Below, piece by piece: positions 35,445 through 45,827 of a stretch of DNA of 64,000 nucleotides. Both the position numbers and the translations under genes were made by a program. Below the pieces are notes generated by a model. That model was not told the DNA's origin. It searched no databases and saw only the letters and a list, made by a program, of their open reading frames with translations. Every line of letters begins with the position of its first letter. Within the stretch, counting starts at the first letter, position 1. The stretch comes from JAPORY01 sp965215385 (lineage in GTDB: Bacteria > Pseudomonadota > Alphaproteobacteria > Rhodobacterales > Rhodobacteraceae): positions 3,100,001-3,164,000 of the forward strand of contig OZ244059.1 of the NCBI GenBank assembly GCA_965215385.1, written 5' to 3'.

Positions 35445-36690
35445 TTTTGTCGCGGTCCTAGATAGGAAGCCGGTTGAGACGTTTATTTAGACGCATTCGT
35501 AGGGTCGTCCCCTTGCGGACCGCCGAGCCTTGGCGCGGTCCGTCATCGCCAAGGCGGTTTGGGACTTACCGACCGCGCGGGCGTGGCTCGACCGTTGCCG
35601 GTGTGACCCCAAATTGCGGCGGCTTTGCGGTTGGGAGCGTGTCGGTGCCATTCCAAGTGCGTCGACCTTTTCACGGGCCTTTGCTTGGTTTGCCGAAACG
35701 GCTGCATAAGGCCCTGATTGCAAGCGCGTTTGCGGAAGTGCTCGCCGGGCATATTTCCCGAGATTCGACCGCTATTGCGGCGCGGGAAAAGCCGCAGGCC
35801 AAGACCAAGGAGTCAAAACCAAAGACGATGCGCAAGCGCGGACGCCCTGTAACGGTGAAACCCGACCCCCATAGCCCCGGCACCTTGACCGCCAATTGAA
35901 TGGTGGACGATCGCTGGAACAAATGCGGGCGGAGGGTCTGAACGCCGGTGCTATGGGGACCAAACGCAACGCCAAAGGTTACCAAACCCGTTGGCAGGGC
36001 GACACGTTTCACCTTGATGTGTCCGCTGGCGACATCCCAATCAGTGGGCTTCTGACCTCGGCCTCGCGGCACGACAGTCAGGCGTCACTGCCACTGGCCG
36101 AGATGAGCAACCGTCGAGTGGATTACGGTTATGAACTCATGGACGCCGCCGAGGATTGTTCCGAGATCCATCAGCACGCCGCGGTGCCAAAGCATGTCGC
36201 CCTCATCGATCCCAATCCCCGCCGCGATCAAGCACGAAAGCAACGGTTGGCCGCCGCGGCTCCGGCACGAAAAACGATCGGCCAGACCGATCCGGCGACG
36301 GAATGCTAAAAGCAATGTTCCAGCGTCGAACGGGTAAACGGTGCTCGCAAAGACCGCTATGGCGGTCGCCATATTCGGGTTCAGGGCGCGACGCAGGTTG
36401 CGTGTCATCTCTTCTTCGGGATACTGGCCTTAACCGTCGAACAACGGCTTCGCCTTCAGATCTAGACCCTCTCAATGTCGCCCGTCGCGTTTTGGCTTTT
36501 GCCCGAGCGCGGTGTTGGCGTGCGCATCGCCGGGAAAAGGTTCGAGAAATTCGCGGAAACTCGCCGATTTTATGGCAAAAATGTGTCGCCAGCCTTGAGT
36601 TGGTTTTAGTGGGTTATATCGCTTATATGTGGCTCTTGTTTCGTCCAACCTCCACCTCCGTTGTTTTTGCAAGTGGCTCTTCATTATGCC
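35445..36690 (+). mobile_element. Decayed DDE insertion sequence (IS4/IS5-like) with a broken transposase
   Basis: A near-complete copy of about 1.25 kb. Transposase text appears in several frames: GHISRDSTAIAAREKPQAK (35753-35808), then GTKRNAKGYQTRWQGDTFHL (about 35956), ISGLLTSASRHDSQASLPLA, ELMDAAEDCSEIHQ, and VALIDPNPRRDQA. Stops and frame changes at about 35897, 36305 and elsewhere break it. The left end resembles 31712-31858, and the right end 30165-30365 and 56300-56500. No clear inverted repeats were identified by eye. Not active. Confidence 0.78.
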
Positions 36691-37341
36691 TTTCGGCTGA
36701 GCGATTACAGTCTCGTTGCAATCAATGCTTTTTCTGTAAATTGAGAGGATAGCGATATCGGTTGCTACCGTCAAAGTTTTTGGCGCACTTGATATTATTG
36801 ATTGACAAAAGGTAACGTGCGGCAGTCAGTCCAATTTGCCTGGGAATGAGGATTGGTTTTGCAAATGGTGCCATTAAACGAATAGAATAATAGGTGGGAA
36901 ATACCTGTTATGTATCTTTCCACTCTAGCGTGCATAAACTGATAGGCGATGATTATCTCGACCTCATGATTTCTCCATCACCTTTTTTCGTGGTTGTGGG
37001 CAACACTCGGAGTTGTGCGTCGTTGTAGAAAACAGGAACACTAGCAACGCCGAAAGGCACCAAAATTAGGCCTTGGTTGCCACTCAAGTTTTGTGGGATA
37101 GGTTAGCGAAGAGACAAGAGCGAGAATAGCTTAAGTGAAGGCTGTAAGCTAGGAATCAAGGTTAGCCACGACGAGGAGATACGCAATAAGTTAATTTTCG
37201 GCACTGACCCAAGGACACTCCGCGAGTGAGCTCAGCTGTGGGGCAAAGGTGCCCATTTGAGTGAGAGTGGGGACAGACCCAGTTGAGACGAGGTATAGGC
37301 AACCAACACCGGCGACTCTGAAAGGCAAGGAACCAACGCCA
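36691..37341. other. Intergenic stretch before the leucine-degradation operon
   Basis: About 650 bases with no recognisable gene. It should carry the promoter of the operon; no regulator gene adjoins it. The frame that extends the first operon gene back to 37261 is not protein-like. Confidence 0.4.
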
Positions 37342-38508
37342 ATGTTTAACGCGAATATGCGATTTGATTTGAACGACGATATCGTTGCTATTCGTGATCT
37401 CGTGCATCGCTGGGCGCAAGATCGCGTCAAACCGTTGGCGGCGCAGATTGATAGTGATAATCACTTTCCCGCGGAATTATGGCAAGAAATGGGCGAACTC
37501 GGCTTACTCGGCATTACCGTCGAAGAAGATTACGGTGGTACCGCGCTTGGCTATCTTGCCCACGTGATCGTGGTTGAGGAAATCGCACGGGCCTCGGCAA
37601 GCGTCTCACTTTCGTATGGGGCTCACTCCAACCTTTGCGTCAATCAAATTCGCTTGAATGGGACCGAGGAGCAAAAGGCACGTTATCTGCCGGGTTTAGT
37701 TTCGGGCGAACATGTCGGAGCCCTTGCCATGTCAGAGAGCGGTGCGGGTTCAGATGTTGTGTCAATGAAACTGCATGCAGAAAAACGCAATGATCACTAT
37801 CGACTCAATGGGCACAAGTATTGGATTACTAATGGGCCCGAGGCGGATACGCTCGTCGTATATGCCAAGTCAGACCCTGATGCAGACTCTAAGGGGATAA
37901 CGGCATTTCTAATCGAAAAATCAATGTCGGGATTTTCGACATCCCCGCATTTTGATAAGCTTGGAATGCGAGGGTCGAACACCGCTGAACTCATCTTTGA
38001 AGATGTCACAGTGCCATTCGAGAATGTTCTCGGTCAAGAGGGAGCGGGCGTTGCGGTGCTGATGTCAGGGCTCGATTACGAACGCGTGGTGTTGGCAGGA
38101 ATTGGGACTGGAATCTTGGCGGCCTGTCTTGATGAGGTGCTCCCATATGTCACGCAGCGTGAGCAATTCGGTGAACCGATTGGCAATTTTCAACTAATGC
38201 AAGGCAAACTTGCCGACATGTATACGGCGATGAATTCCGCGCGATCATATGTTTACGAATGTGCCAAGGCGTGCGACCGAGGGGAAGTCACCCGTCAGGA
38301 TGCCGCCGCTTGTTGCTTGTACGCATCCGAAGCAGCCATGGCGCAAGCCCATCAAGCTGTCCAAGCTCTCGGCGGTGCGGGGTTCTTGGCGGATAGTCCA
38401 GTCAGTCGATTGTTTCGGGATGCAAAACTCATGGAAATAGGCGCGGGCACTTCGGAAATTCGCCGCCTGTTGGTTGGCCGAGAATTAACAAGAAGTATGA
38501 CGGAATGA
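37342..38508 (+). CDS. ivd: Isovaleryl-CoA dehydrogenase
   Basis: A 388-residue FAD acyl-CoA dehydrogenase that oxidises isovaleryl-CoA to 3-methylcrotonyl-CoA, the third step in leucine breakdown. Family marks are MSESGAGSDVVSM (about residue 132), the glutamate in GLDYERVVLAG (about 243, the position characteristic of isovaleryl-CoA dehydrogenases as catalytic base), LMQGKLADMYTAM and the C-terminal EIGAGTSEIRRLLVGREL. The start ATG 37342 gives the normal family length; AAGGAA lies about 10 bases upstream. Position before mccB/mccA/mvaB makes the substrate assignment firmer than sequence alone. Confidence 0.93.
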   Translation: MFNANMRFDLNDDIVAIRDLVHRWAQDRVKPLAAQIDSDNHFPAELWQEMGELGLLGITVEEDYGGTALGYLAHVIVVEEIARASASVSLSYGAHSNLCVNQIRLNGTEEQKARYLPGLVSGEHVGALAMSESGAGSDVVSMKLHAEKRNDHYRLNGHKYWITNGPEADTLVVYAKSDPDADSKGITAFLIEKSMSGFSTSPHFDKLGMRGSNTAELIFEDVTVPFENVLGQEGAGVAVLMSGLDYERVVLAGIGTGILAACLDEVLPYVTQREQFGEPIGNFQLMQGKLADMYTAMNSARSYVYECAKACDRGEVTRQDAAACCLYASEAAMAQAHQAVQALGGAGFLADSPVSRLFRDAKLMEIGAGTSEIRRLLVGRELTRSMTE

Positions 38509-39058
38509 GTCTGTGAGAGCAATCAATCAACGGGCTTTGCTGCCGTTTCGATCGGTTCAATATCGCCACGCATTGTCCAGTATACTCGACAGATAACATT
38601 GCGCCTATTGAGATCATTGGCACATATCGGAGTTATCCTCTCGCCAGCTATAGTGCTAATGCGTCGCAAGGCGAACAATCAAGAGTTTTGGGTTTAACGA
38701 CCTCGGCGGGAAGTCTTCGGACCCTCGTCTTCGGAGTGAATGAGATTGTCTGCATTGGCGATCAATGCGATCATGATGAAATTGAAGATAGGCTATCGCC
38801 GTAATTCGGTCCTGAAAATATCGCGGTCGTCGCATTACCAGACCTACTGCAAACCAAAAATCGCAGCGGTTTAGGCCGTTCGTTGGGTATCGCGTGAACT
38901 CTTGTCCGATGATGGACGGACTTATGTCAATCGACGGCAAGCGAGCACTTTGCGTTCCTGCAAGAGTGGTTTCATTGATCAATGCGCAAAAACTGTTAAG
39001 AGTACATTTAACCGCCGAGTTCGCCAACACTGGCAATAGTAAAGGCTCCGGGCAATAA
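38509..39058. other. Long gap inside the leucine-degradation gene group
   Basis: About 550 bases separate ivd from mccB. No gene, IS remnant or RNA was recognised, although such operons usually have short gaps here. The open frames seen on the minus strand (for example 38656-39126) do not resemble proteins. A second promoter for mccB is possible. Confidence 0.4.
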
Positions 39059-40663
39059 ATGAAGTTCAAGTCCAAGGTCGAAATTCGCTCCGAGGAGTTT
39101 GCTCGGAATCGTGAGGCGAATCTCAAGGCGTTGCACGAGGTCGAAACGGCTGCGGAATTCGCCTCTCAGGGCGGTGGGGAGAGTGCGCGCCGACGGCACG
39201 AAGAGCGCGGCAAAATGTTGCCGCGAAACCGTATCGCTAATCTTCTAGACGCGGGGGCTCCGTTTCTGGAAATCGGCGCAACCGCGGCGCACGAGATGTA
39301 TTCTAACGAGGCCCCGTGTGCGGGTCTGATTGCCGGGATTGGACGCGTTCACGGCCAAGAAGTTATGGTCGTTTGCAATGATGCGACCGTCAAAGGCGGC
39401 ACGTATTTTCCAATCACCGTAAAAAAACACCTTCGCGCACAGGAGATTGCCGAAGAAAACCATCTGCCCTGCATTTACTTGGTGGACTCGGGTGGTGCCA
39501 ACCTCCCAAACCAAGATGAGGTATTTCCAGATCGAGATCACTTTGGCCGCATTTTCTATAACCAAGCGCGAATGAGTTCCAAAGGCATCGCGCAGATTGC
39601 CGTCGTGATGGGGTCTTGCACAGCTGGTGGGGCTTATGTTCCCGCTATGTCTGATGTGACCATCATCGTTCAAGGACAGGGAACCATTTTCCTGGCGGGA
39701 CCACCGCTGGTCAAGGCCGCGACTGGTGAAATCGTGAGCGCGGAGGATTTAGGCGGGGGCGATGTTCATACCCGCCTATCAGGGGTCGCAGATTACCTCG
39801 CGGCAGATGATACCCACGCCCTAGCACTTGCGCGACTATCGGCGGGTAGCCTTAACGCCGAGTCAGCAAACTGCGACCGCGACCTATCCTATGAGGAACC
39901 AATATATGATCCTGACGAAATTCTCGGGATAGTTCCGTCTGACCTACGGACGCCGTACAACATTCGCGAGATCATTGCACGACTTGTCGACGGCTCGCGA
40001 TTTGACGAGTTCAAGCCGAGATTTGGCGAAACGCTATTTTGCGGTTTTGCGCGGATCAAGGGATACCAAGTCGGAGTTATCGCCAATAACGGCATCATTT
40101 TCAGCGAGGCCGCGCAGAAGGGGGCGCACTTTATACAGCTTTGCTCACAGCGGCGGATTCCGCTCATTTTCTTGCAGAATATTACCGGTTTTATGGTTGG
40201 GCGAAAGTACGAAAATGAGGGGATCGCTCGCCATGGGGCGAAAATGGTGAACGCGGTAGCAACAACGGCAGTCCCGAAGATCACAATGATCGTTGGCGCG
40301 TCTTACGGTGCCGGAAACTATGGCATGGCGGGCCGGGCTTACCAACCGCGATTCTTATGGTCCTGGCCAAACTCCCGCATAGCTGTCATGGGCGGCGAGC
40401 AGGCGGCTGGGGTTCTCGCCACCGTGCGCCGCGTCGCAATTGAGCGAAAAGGTCAGTCTTGGTCGGAACACGAGGAGGCCGAATTCAAGCGGCCGACAAT
40501 AGACATGTTTGCGCGACAGTCACACCCACTCTACGCCTCGGCACGGATATGGGATGACGGCATTATTGATCCGCGCAAAAGTCGCGAAGTCTTAGCCCTG
40601 TCGCTCAAGGCCGTCTTAAATGCACCAATCGAAGAAACCCGCTTCGGCGTGTTTCGAATGTAA
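39059..40663 (+). CDS. mccB: 3-Methylcrotonyl-CoA carboxylase, carboxyltransferase (beta) subunit
   Basis: A 534-residue carboxyltransferase that moves the carboxyl group from biotin to 3-methylcrotonyl-CoA. Two crotonase-like halves are visible: CIYLVDSGGANLPNQDE with GGAYVPAMSD in the N-terminal half, and IPLIFLQNITGFMVGRKYE and SYGAGNYGMAGRAYQPRF in the second half, the last typical of methylcrotonyl- rather than propionyl-CoA carboxylases. The C-terminus contains IIDPRKSREVL. Neighbours ivd, mccA, mvaB and a hydratase give the leucine route. Start ATG 39059 has only a weak ribosome site. The subunit works with the biotin-carrying MccA in the cytoplasm. Confidence 0.95.
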   Translation: MKFKSKVEIRSEEFARNREANLKALHEVETAAEFASQGGGESARRRHEERGKMLPRNRIANLLDAGAPFLEIGATAAHEMYSNEAPCAGLIAGIGRVHGQEVMVVCNDATVKGGTYFPITVKKHLRAQEIAEENHLPCIYLVDSGGANLPNQDEVFPDRDHFGRIFYNQARMSSKGIAQIAVVMGSCTAGGAYVPAMSDVTIIVQGQGTIFLAGPPLVKAATGEIVSAEDLGGGDVHTRLSGVADYLAADDTHALALARLSAGSLNAESANCDRDLSYEEPIYDPDEILGIVPSDLRTPYNIREIIARLVDGSRFDEFKPRFGETLFCGFARIKGYQVGVIANNGIIFSEAAQKGAHFIQLCSQRRIPLIFLQNITGFMVGRKYENEGIARHGAKMVNAVATTAVPKITMIVGASYGAGNYGMAGRAYQPRFLWSWPNSRIAVMGGEQAAGVLATVRRVAIERKGQSWSEHEEAEFKRPTIDMFARQSHPLYASARIWDDGIIDPRKSREVLALSLKAVLNAPIEETRFGVFRM

Positions 40664-40893
40664 CTGAATTCTTTTGTCACCCGTTGGCCTAGATAACAAT
40701 AGTAATTGAGGGCGTTTCCTCGTCAAAGTTGTGAGAACTTGCGGTGGTTTTGTGGTTCGACATCGGCATTCAGTTGTAACGATCAGAGCGTTGAAAGGCG
40801 GGAGTCCATTGGTGAAATATTTGGCTTTTTCGAGCACTTGATTGACCGAACGATGGCCCAAATATGTCAGGTAAATAAATCAGGATTATTGCT

Positions 40894-42837
40894 TTGTTTG
40901 ACTCGATCTTGATCGCCAATCGAGGTGAGATTGCGTGTCGCATCATGCGCACCGCGCAGAAATTGGGGGTGCGCTGCATTGCGGTTTATTCAGACGCCGA
41001 CCGTGATGCTCTGCATGTTGCGCTGTCGGATGTTGCGGTACCCATCGGTGCAGCAGCAGCAAGAGAGAGTTACTTACGGGGAGACCGCATTGTTGCCGCG
41101 GCTCTCGAAAACGGCGCTGATGCGATTCATCCGGGTTATGGGTTTCTCAGTGAGAATCCTGAGTTTGCCGAGGCGGTTGAAGCTGCTGGATTGGGGTTCA
41201 TTGGGCCGCGGTCGCAATCCCTACATGTCATGGGAAAGAAAGACGCTGCAAAGAGACTAATGTCCGAGGCAGGGGTTCCCATAGTTCCCGGCTATCACGA
41301 CAGTAATCAAGATCCAGATCTATTGTTTGAACAGGCAACGCAGCTTGAATTCCCCGTCTTGATTAAAGCAGTCGCGGGCGGTGGCGGGCGGGGATTGAGA
41401 ATAGTTGAAGCTGCCGAAGAATTTATGGATGCGCTAAAGAGTGCGAAGAATGAAGCAGTCGCGGCATTTGGAGTGGGTGACGTCATTATTGAAAAGCTTA
41501 TCCAAAAGTCACGACACATCGAAGTGCAAATATTTGGTGATGGCGAGCAAATTATTCATTTGTTTGAACGTGATTGTTCACTCCAACGTCGACATCAAAA
41601 AATCATTGAGGAGGCACCCGCACCGCATATGCCAAATGAAGTGCGACAAGCCCTGTGCGAAGCGGCGGTGCTCGCAGGTCAGGCAATAGAATACAAAGGT
41701 GCTGGGACTGTCGAGTTTATCGCAGACGCGAGTGAGAGGCTTCGAACTGACGGCTTTTGGTTTATGGAAATGAACACACGATTGCAGGTCGAGCATCCGG
41801 TAACGGAGGCCATTACGGGGATTGATCTCGTCGAATGGCAATTGCGGGTGGCCGCCGGGGGAAAAATGCCCTTGAGCCAAGCAGAAATCGGTATTCAGGG
41901 ACACGCCATAGAAGCGCGACTCTGTGCGGAGAATCCCGAAATGGGCTTTCTGCCTGCCACTGGCAAAATACGTCGCTTACAGTTTCCCGCAGTAGCAAGG
42001 TCGGACAGCGGATTGCGAGCGGGCGACACGGTGAGTTCGTGGTATGATCCCATGATCGCCAAGATCATTTGTCACGGCCCAACTCGGGATATCGCCCGCA
42101 GACGGCTGCAACGAGCACTGCTGCAAACCCAAGTATATGGTTGCATGACGAACCTAGGATTTTTGGGTGCTCTGGTCGATTACGAAAAATTCGCTACCGG
42201 GAATTTTGATACCGGCCTGATTGCGGCAGATATCACTGAACTCGTCGCCAAAGTCGCGCCGTCGCGCGAAGCTATCGCTTGGGCAGCAATTGTCGCATTG
42301 GGCATTGAGAAATCCTCAGATGACGCGGGGTTCGCGTTATGGCAAGGTTTAAAGAAAACGATGTCGCTACAACACGCTGAAGAGATTTTCACTCTGTCTA
42401 TCGAATTTGAGGGTCTCGACCGGATACGACTACATTTGGACGATACTCAGATGTTTGCAGAGCGGTGCGCAGGGGTTTGGAAACTCAATGGCAAAACACC
42501 ACCCGACGCGTGGCACTACGATTCGGAGGTCTTCGTTGCGTCTCAGTATGGGATCATTTTCTCTGTTGTTGATCCGCTTGAACAAACGACTGATTTCGCG
42601 GGAGATTGCGGCATTCTAACAGCACCAATGCCCGGACAAATCCAAGAGATTTGCGTTGTGACCGGTCAGCATGTAAAACAGGGGCAACGGTTGGCGGTTC
42701 TCGAAGCCATGAAAATGGAACATAGCCTGTTGGCCGAGCGTGATGGTCAGATCTCGGGAGTTTTCGTTATTACTGGACAGCAAGTCGAACTCGGAGACGC
42801 ATTAATCGACATTCAAGCGGAGGAGGCCGGCGCGTGA
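40894..42837 (+). CDS. mccA: 3-Methylcrotonyl-CoA carboxylase, biotin-carrying (alpha) subunit
   Basis: A 647-residue biotin carboxylase plus biotin-carrier protein. The biotin carboxylase domain has ILIANRGEIACRI at the start, the ATP-grasp loop AVAGGGGRGLRIV, and MNTRLQVEHPVTEAITG. The C-terminal carrier domain has VLEAMKMEHSLL, with Lys of MKM as the biotin site. TTG 40894 is used as start because the family begins MFDSILIANRGE. It ends four bases into the next gene (GTGA), so the GST-like gene is translationally coupled. With MccB it carboxylates 3-methylcrotonyl-CoA. Confidence 0.95.
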   Translation: MFDSILIANRGEIACRIMRTAQKLGVRCIAVYSDADRDALHVALSDVAVPIGAAAARESYLRGDRIVAAALENGADAIHPGYGFLSENPEFAEAVEAAGLGFIGPRSQSLHVMGKKDAAKRLMSEAGVPIVPGYHDSNQDPDLLFEQATQLEFPVLIKAVAGGGGRGLRIVEAAEEFMDALKSAKNEAVAAFGVGDVIIEKLIQKSRHIEVQIFGDGEQIIHLFERDCSLQRRHQKIIEEAPAPHMPNEVRQALCEAAVLAGQAIEYKGAGTVEFIADASERLRTDGFWFMEMNTRLQVEHPVTEAITGIDLVEWQLRVAAGGKMPLSQAEIGIQGHAIEARLCAENPEMGFLPATGKIRRLQFPAVARSDSGLRAGDTVSSWYDPMIAKIICHGPTRDIARRRLQRALLQTQVYGCMTNLGFLGALVDYEKFATGNFDTGLIAADITELVAKVAPSREAIAWAAIVALGIEKSSDDAGFALWQGLKKTMSLQHAEEIFTLSIEFEGLDRIRLHLDDTQMFAERCAGVWKLNGKTPPDAWHYDSEVFVASQYGIIFSVVDPLEQTTDFAGDCGILTAPMPGQIQEICVVTGQHVKQGQRLAVLEAMKMEHSLLAERDGQISGVFVITGQQVELGDALIDIQAEEAGA

Positions 42838-43493
42838 TCTTACATCATATCGCCCTATCAAGATCGTTTCGAGTTCTTTGGATGCTCGAGGAACTCGGTC
42901 AAAAAGTTGAGCTAAAACTATACTCGGTCACCGACGGTTCTTTGCGCTCACCCGAACTCCTGAAAATTTCACCTGCAGGACGAGTGCCGGCACTTGAGTT
43001 TGATGACGGCAAGGTGATGTTTGAAAGTGGGCCAATATTGCAGTATTTGGCCGAAAAGTATGCACATGCGAATTTGGGTCGTCCAGTCAGTCATAGTGAG
43101 CGGGCTCGCTTCTTGGAGATGCTCGCTTTTTCAGAAACCATTTCGAACGAAATCGAAATGTTAAATATGCAGCACTTGTTCCTGCATGAACCAAAAGATG
43201 CTTCAGCCACCGTCATCAAACTGAATACCGCTCGTTTTCGCAAAGGACTGCGGGCCGTTGATGCAATATTGAAAAACCAAGATTGGTTGTGCAAGAGCGG
43301 TTTTTCGGCGGCCGATATCATGATGAGTTTTAATGTCTTGGTCGCGCCCTATTTTCTTGACATGAATCAGCTACCGAACGTCCGTCGGTATCGGCAACGA
43401 TTCGAGGCACGCTCGGCCTTTCGGCGGGCAAGAGCTAAGGATGGGGAGCAGAAGTTCTATGATCGTGACTTTTATCCTGTGCCGACGCAGTGA
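42834..43493 (+). CDS. Glutathione S-transferase-like protein inside the leucine operon
   Basis: A 219-residue GST-family protein. The N-terminal thioredoxin-like domain has SRSFRVLWMLEELGQKVELK, the cis-Pro motif ISPAGRVPALEF and the SNAIL-like FESGPILQYLAEKY. The all-alpha domain contains GFSAADIMMSFNVLV, close to the usual FSxADI motif. Start GTG 42834 and stop both overlap the neighbours by four bases (GTGA at each end), which binds it tightly into the operon. Similar GST genes occur in some alphaproteobacterial leucine operons; its reaction there is not established. It might detoxify or isomerise a reactive enoyl-CoA, but this is speculation. Confidence 0.88.
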   Translation: MILHHIALSRSFRVLWMLEELGQKVELKLYSVTDGSLRSPELLKISPAGRVPALEFDDGKVMFESGPILQYLAEKYAHANLGRPVSHSERARFLEMLAFSETISNEIEMLNMQHLFLHEPKDASATVIKLNTARFRKGLRAVDAILKNQDWLCKSGFSAADIMMSFNVLVAPYFLDMNQLPNVRRYRQRFEARSAFRRARAKDGEQKFYDRDFYPVPTQ

Positions 43494-44401
43494 CGGAGAA
43501 ATTCGAGATCTTCGAAGTTGGTCCACGTGACGGGCTACAGAATGAATCCGCTGCCATCGCTCTAGAGGATAAAGTTCGTTTCATAGATTGTCTAAGCGAG
43601 GCCGGTTTTCGACGGATTGAGTGTGGGAGCTTTGTTAATCCAGTACTTGTGCCGCAGATGGCTGACAGTGGTGCGGTGTTTGCGGCGATACGTCGTCGCG
43701 CCAACATATCGTACGCTGCTCTGACCCCAAATATGAGGGGATTTGACGCGGCACTTGCTGCCAAAGTTGATGAAGTTGCTATATTTGCTTCGGCAAGCCA
43801 GAGTTTTTCGAGAAAAAATATCAACGCAACAATTGATGAAAGTTTCGAGCGTTTCAAACCCGTAGTTGAGGCGGCGAAGCGACAAGAAATTGCGGTTAGG
43901 GGTTATGTTTCGTGCGTGACCGATTGCCCCTATGAGGGTCGCATTGATCCCGATCAAGTAGCAAGAGTGGCAACGCAATTATACCATATGGGGTGCTACG
44001 AGATCTCGCTGGGAGAGACGATTGGCAAGGGTACACCCGAGCGCGTTAGGCAGATGATCTCGACGGTCGCACAGCGGATTCCCATACAACGGCTTGCCGG
44101 TCATTTTCACGATACAGATGGGCGGGCATTGGAGAATATCACCGCGTCTGCGGCTCTAGGAGTTCGTGTATTTGATGCCTCGGTTGGTGGATTGGGCGGT
44201 TGTCCCTTTGCACCAGCAGCGAAGGGAAACGTTGCGACCGAAGCTGCAGTGCGACATTTGATTGCGGCGGGTTTGACCTCAGAATTGAATCTTGAGGTCA
44301 TTGATCGAGCTGCGGTATTTGCGCGCAAGATCTGCGGCAAGTCCGAATTCAGTAATGGTTCAGATGCAGGCTTAGCCGAGAGCATTAGCAGTCAGAAGTA
44401 A
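43490..44401 (+). CDS. mvaB: Hydroxymethylglutaryl-CoA lyase
   Basis: A 303-residue TIM-barrel enzyme that splits HMG-CoA into acetoacetate and acetyl-CoA, the last step of leucine breakdown. Signatures include EVGPRDGLQNE near the start, GETIGKGTPERV (about residue 172), HFHDTDGRALENI (metal-binding His pair, about 204) and GGLGGCPFAPAAKGN (catalytic Cys, about 235). The GTG start overlaps the preceding stop. Length and motifs are standard. It is followed by the enoyl-CoA hydratase gene 73 bases on. Confidence 0.95.
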   Translation: MTEKFEIFEVGPRDGLQNESAAIALEDKVRFIDCLSEAGFRRIECGSFVNPVLVPQMADSGAVFAAIRRRANISYAALTPNMRGFDAALAAKVDEVAIFASASQSFSRKNINATIDESFERFKPVVEAAKRQEIAVRGYVSCVTDCPYEGRIDPDQVARVATQLYHMGCYEISLGETIGKGTPERVRQMISTVAQRIPIQRLAGHFHDTDGRALENITASAALGVRVFDASVGGLGGCPFAPAAKGNVATEAAVRHLIAAGLTSELNLEVIDRAAVFARKICGKSEFSNGSDAGLAESISSQK

Positions 44402-44474
44402 TATTATCCTCAATGGCACGTTGTGCGACAACGGCGGCAACAATTACAATATGGCTTGGAATTGAGAGCGACTA

Positions 44475-45260
44475 ATGGAACAGTTTGAAACGATCAGCTT
44501 GAATGTATTTCCCAACGGCATCGCGGTATTGACTCTTGATCGTGAGCAAAAACGGAATGCAATGTCAGCTGAGATGCTGTCGGAACTTACGATCGCTGCG
44601 AAGAAGATTAATCAATCGCAAGAAATTCGGGTCGTCATTCTTACTGGTGCCGGTGCAACATTTTGCGCCGGAGCCGATCTTTCTTGGATGAAAGAACAAA
44701 TGGCGGCAGATTCGGATACCCGCGTTCGCGAGGCGAAGCGCCTCGCTGAAACGCTCTTTGCGCTCAATACCCTTACGAAGCCGTTGATTGGGGCATTGCA
44801 AGGTGATACGTTTGGTGGTGGCGTTGGTTTGGCGAGCATTTGCGATATTGTATTCGGTGCTTCGCATATCAAGATGGCATTGACTGAAGTCAGGCTCGGT
44901 ATCATCCCGGCGACAATTGGACCCTATGTTTATGCCCGAATTGGCGAAGCTGCGAGCCGTCGGTTGTTTCTCAACGGACGAGTATTTGATGCCGAGCAGG
45001 CCCTAAAGTATGGGTTACTTTCGCAAATTGTTGACGGTGATGAACTCTTAGCGGCAGCTCAGGATGAAGCCTCTGCGTTTCTGAAATGTGCCCCCGGTGC
45101 GGTATCGGTGGCGAAACAACTCGTGCGATCACTGGGGATTCCCATTGATCAAAATACTATAGAAATGACGATTGCAGCACTTAAGGAGAGATGGGAGACA
45201 GATGAAGCGGCTGAGGGAATTCACGCTTTTTTTGAAAAGCGTTCCCCCTATTGGGCGTAA
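44475..45260 (+). CDS. Enoyl-CoA hydratase/isomerase family protein (probable methylglutaconyl-CoA hydratase)
   Basis: A 261-residue crotonase-fold protein. The oxyanion-hole strands are RNAMSAEML (about residue 30) and GAGATFCAGADLSWM (about 59-73); QGDTFGGGVGLASICDIV (about 113-130) and TEVRLGIIPATIGPYV (about 137) surround the catalytic region. The SWMKEQM variation is usual for methylglutaconyl-CoA hydratases. By position it would hydrate 3-methylglutaconyl-CoA to HMG-CoA between the carboxylase and the lyase, completing the set in this group. It is the last gene of the operon on this strand. Confidence 0.9.
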   Translation: MEQFETISLNVFPNGIAVLTLDREQKRNAMSAEMLSELTIAAKKINQSQEIRVVILTGAGATFCAGADLSWMKEQMAADSDTRVREAKRLAETLFALNTLTKPLIGALQGDTFGGGVGLASICDIVFGASHIKMALTEVRLGIIPATIGPYVYARIGEAASRRLFLNGRVFDAEQALKYGLLSQIVDGDELLAAAQDEASAFLKCAPGAVSVAKQLVRSLGIPIDQNTIEMTIAALKERWETDEAAEGIHAFFEKRSPYWA

Positions 45261-45383
45261 GCGAATTGCTGTGGGGGTAATTCCCGAACGACCCGAAACT
45301 CCAGACAGATTTTGCGGCGGGTTGGTTCGTGCATCCCGCCAACAGAGTTTATCCGTTATGGCCAAGCGTTGGCCGCTCACAAC

Positions 45384-45827
45384 CTAGGGGTTAGTAACTG
45401 CAATTCGAAAAAACAACTCGGACACTCTCTGCTTGTTTCCGTTCGGAAGCCTTTGCAGACCTATCACCCACCCGACGACAGTACCTACTTTCAGGTTCTC
45501 GCGCTGAATGTCATTCAGGTCGGAAATATGAAACCTTGTATCCTCGGTCGGTAGGAGTTCGCCTGTGGTCACATTGTATAGCCGCGCAACGAACTCATCG
45601 ACTTCTATGTGTTCCACGCTGCCCTCCCACTCCACCAGGGGATTCAAAGATCGCACTCTCGGTTCCGAGGGCATTTGCTGAGGCGCACGAACTTGCAGGG
45701 ACGCGACCAAGTTCTCAATCATTTGGAGGCTTCTGTTTGGATTGTTGGAATTAGAATAGTCCACAACACTCTCAGACTCAGCACTTGCCACCTTATGCTT
45801 CTCAACGAATTCACTGCATCTCGACAT
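45384..45827 (-). CDS. Conserved-type protein of unknown function
   Basis: A 147-residue soluble protein on the opposite strand from the leucine operon. The C-terminal half reads LVEWEGSVEHIEVDEFVARL, then LPTEDTRFHISDLNDIQREN, KVGTVVGWVIGLQRLPNGN and RVSELFFRIA. This looks like a small beta-barrel fold that I have seen in many accessory bacterial proteins with toxin- or phage-linked neighbours, but I cannot name it. The N-terminal 60 residues are polar. The ATG start gives a plausible length. No partner gene is adjacent. Confidence 0.65.
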   Translation of the reverse strand: MSRCSEFVEKHKVASAESESVVDYSNSNNPNRSLQMIENLVASLQVRAPQQMPSEPRVRSLNPLVEWEGSVEHIEVDEFVARLYNVTTGELLPTEDTRFHISDLNDIQRENLKVGTVVGWVIGLQRLPNGNKQRVSELFFRIAVTNP

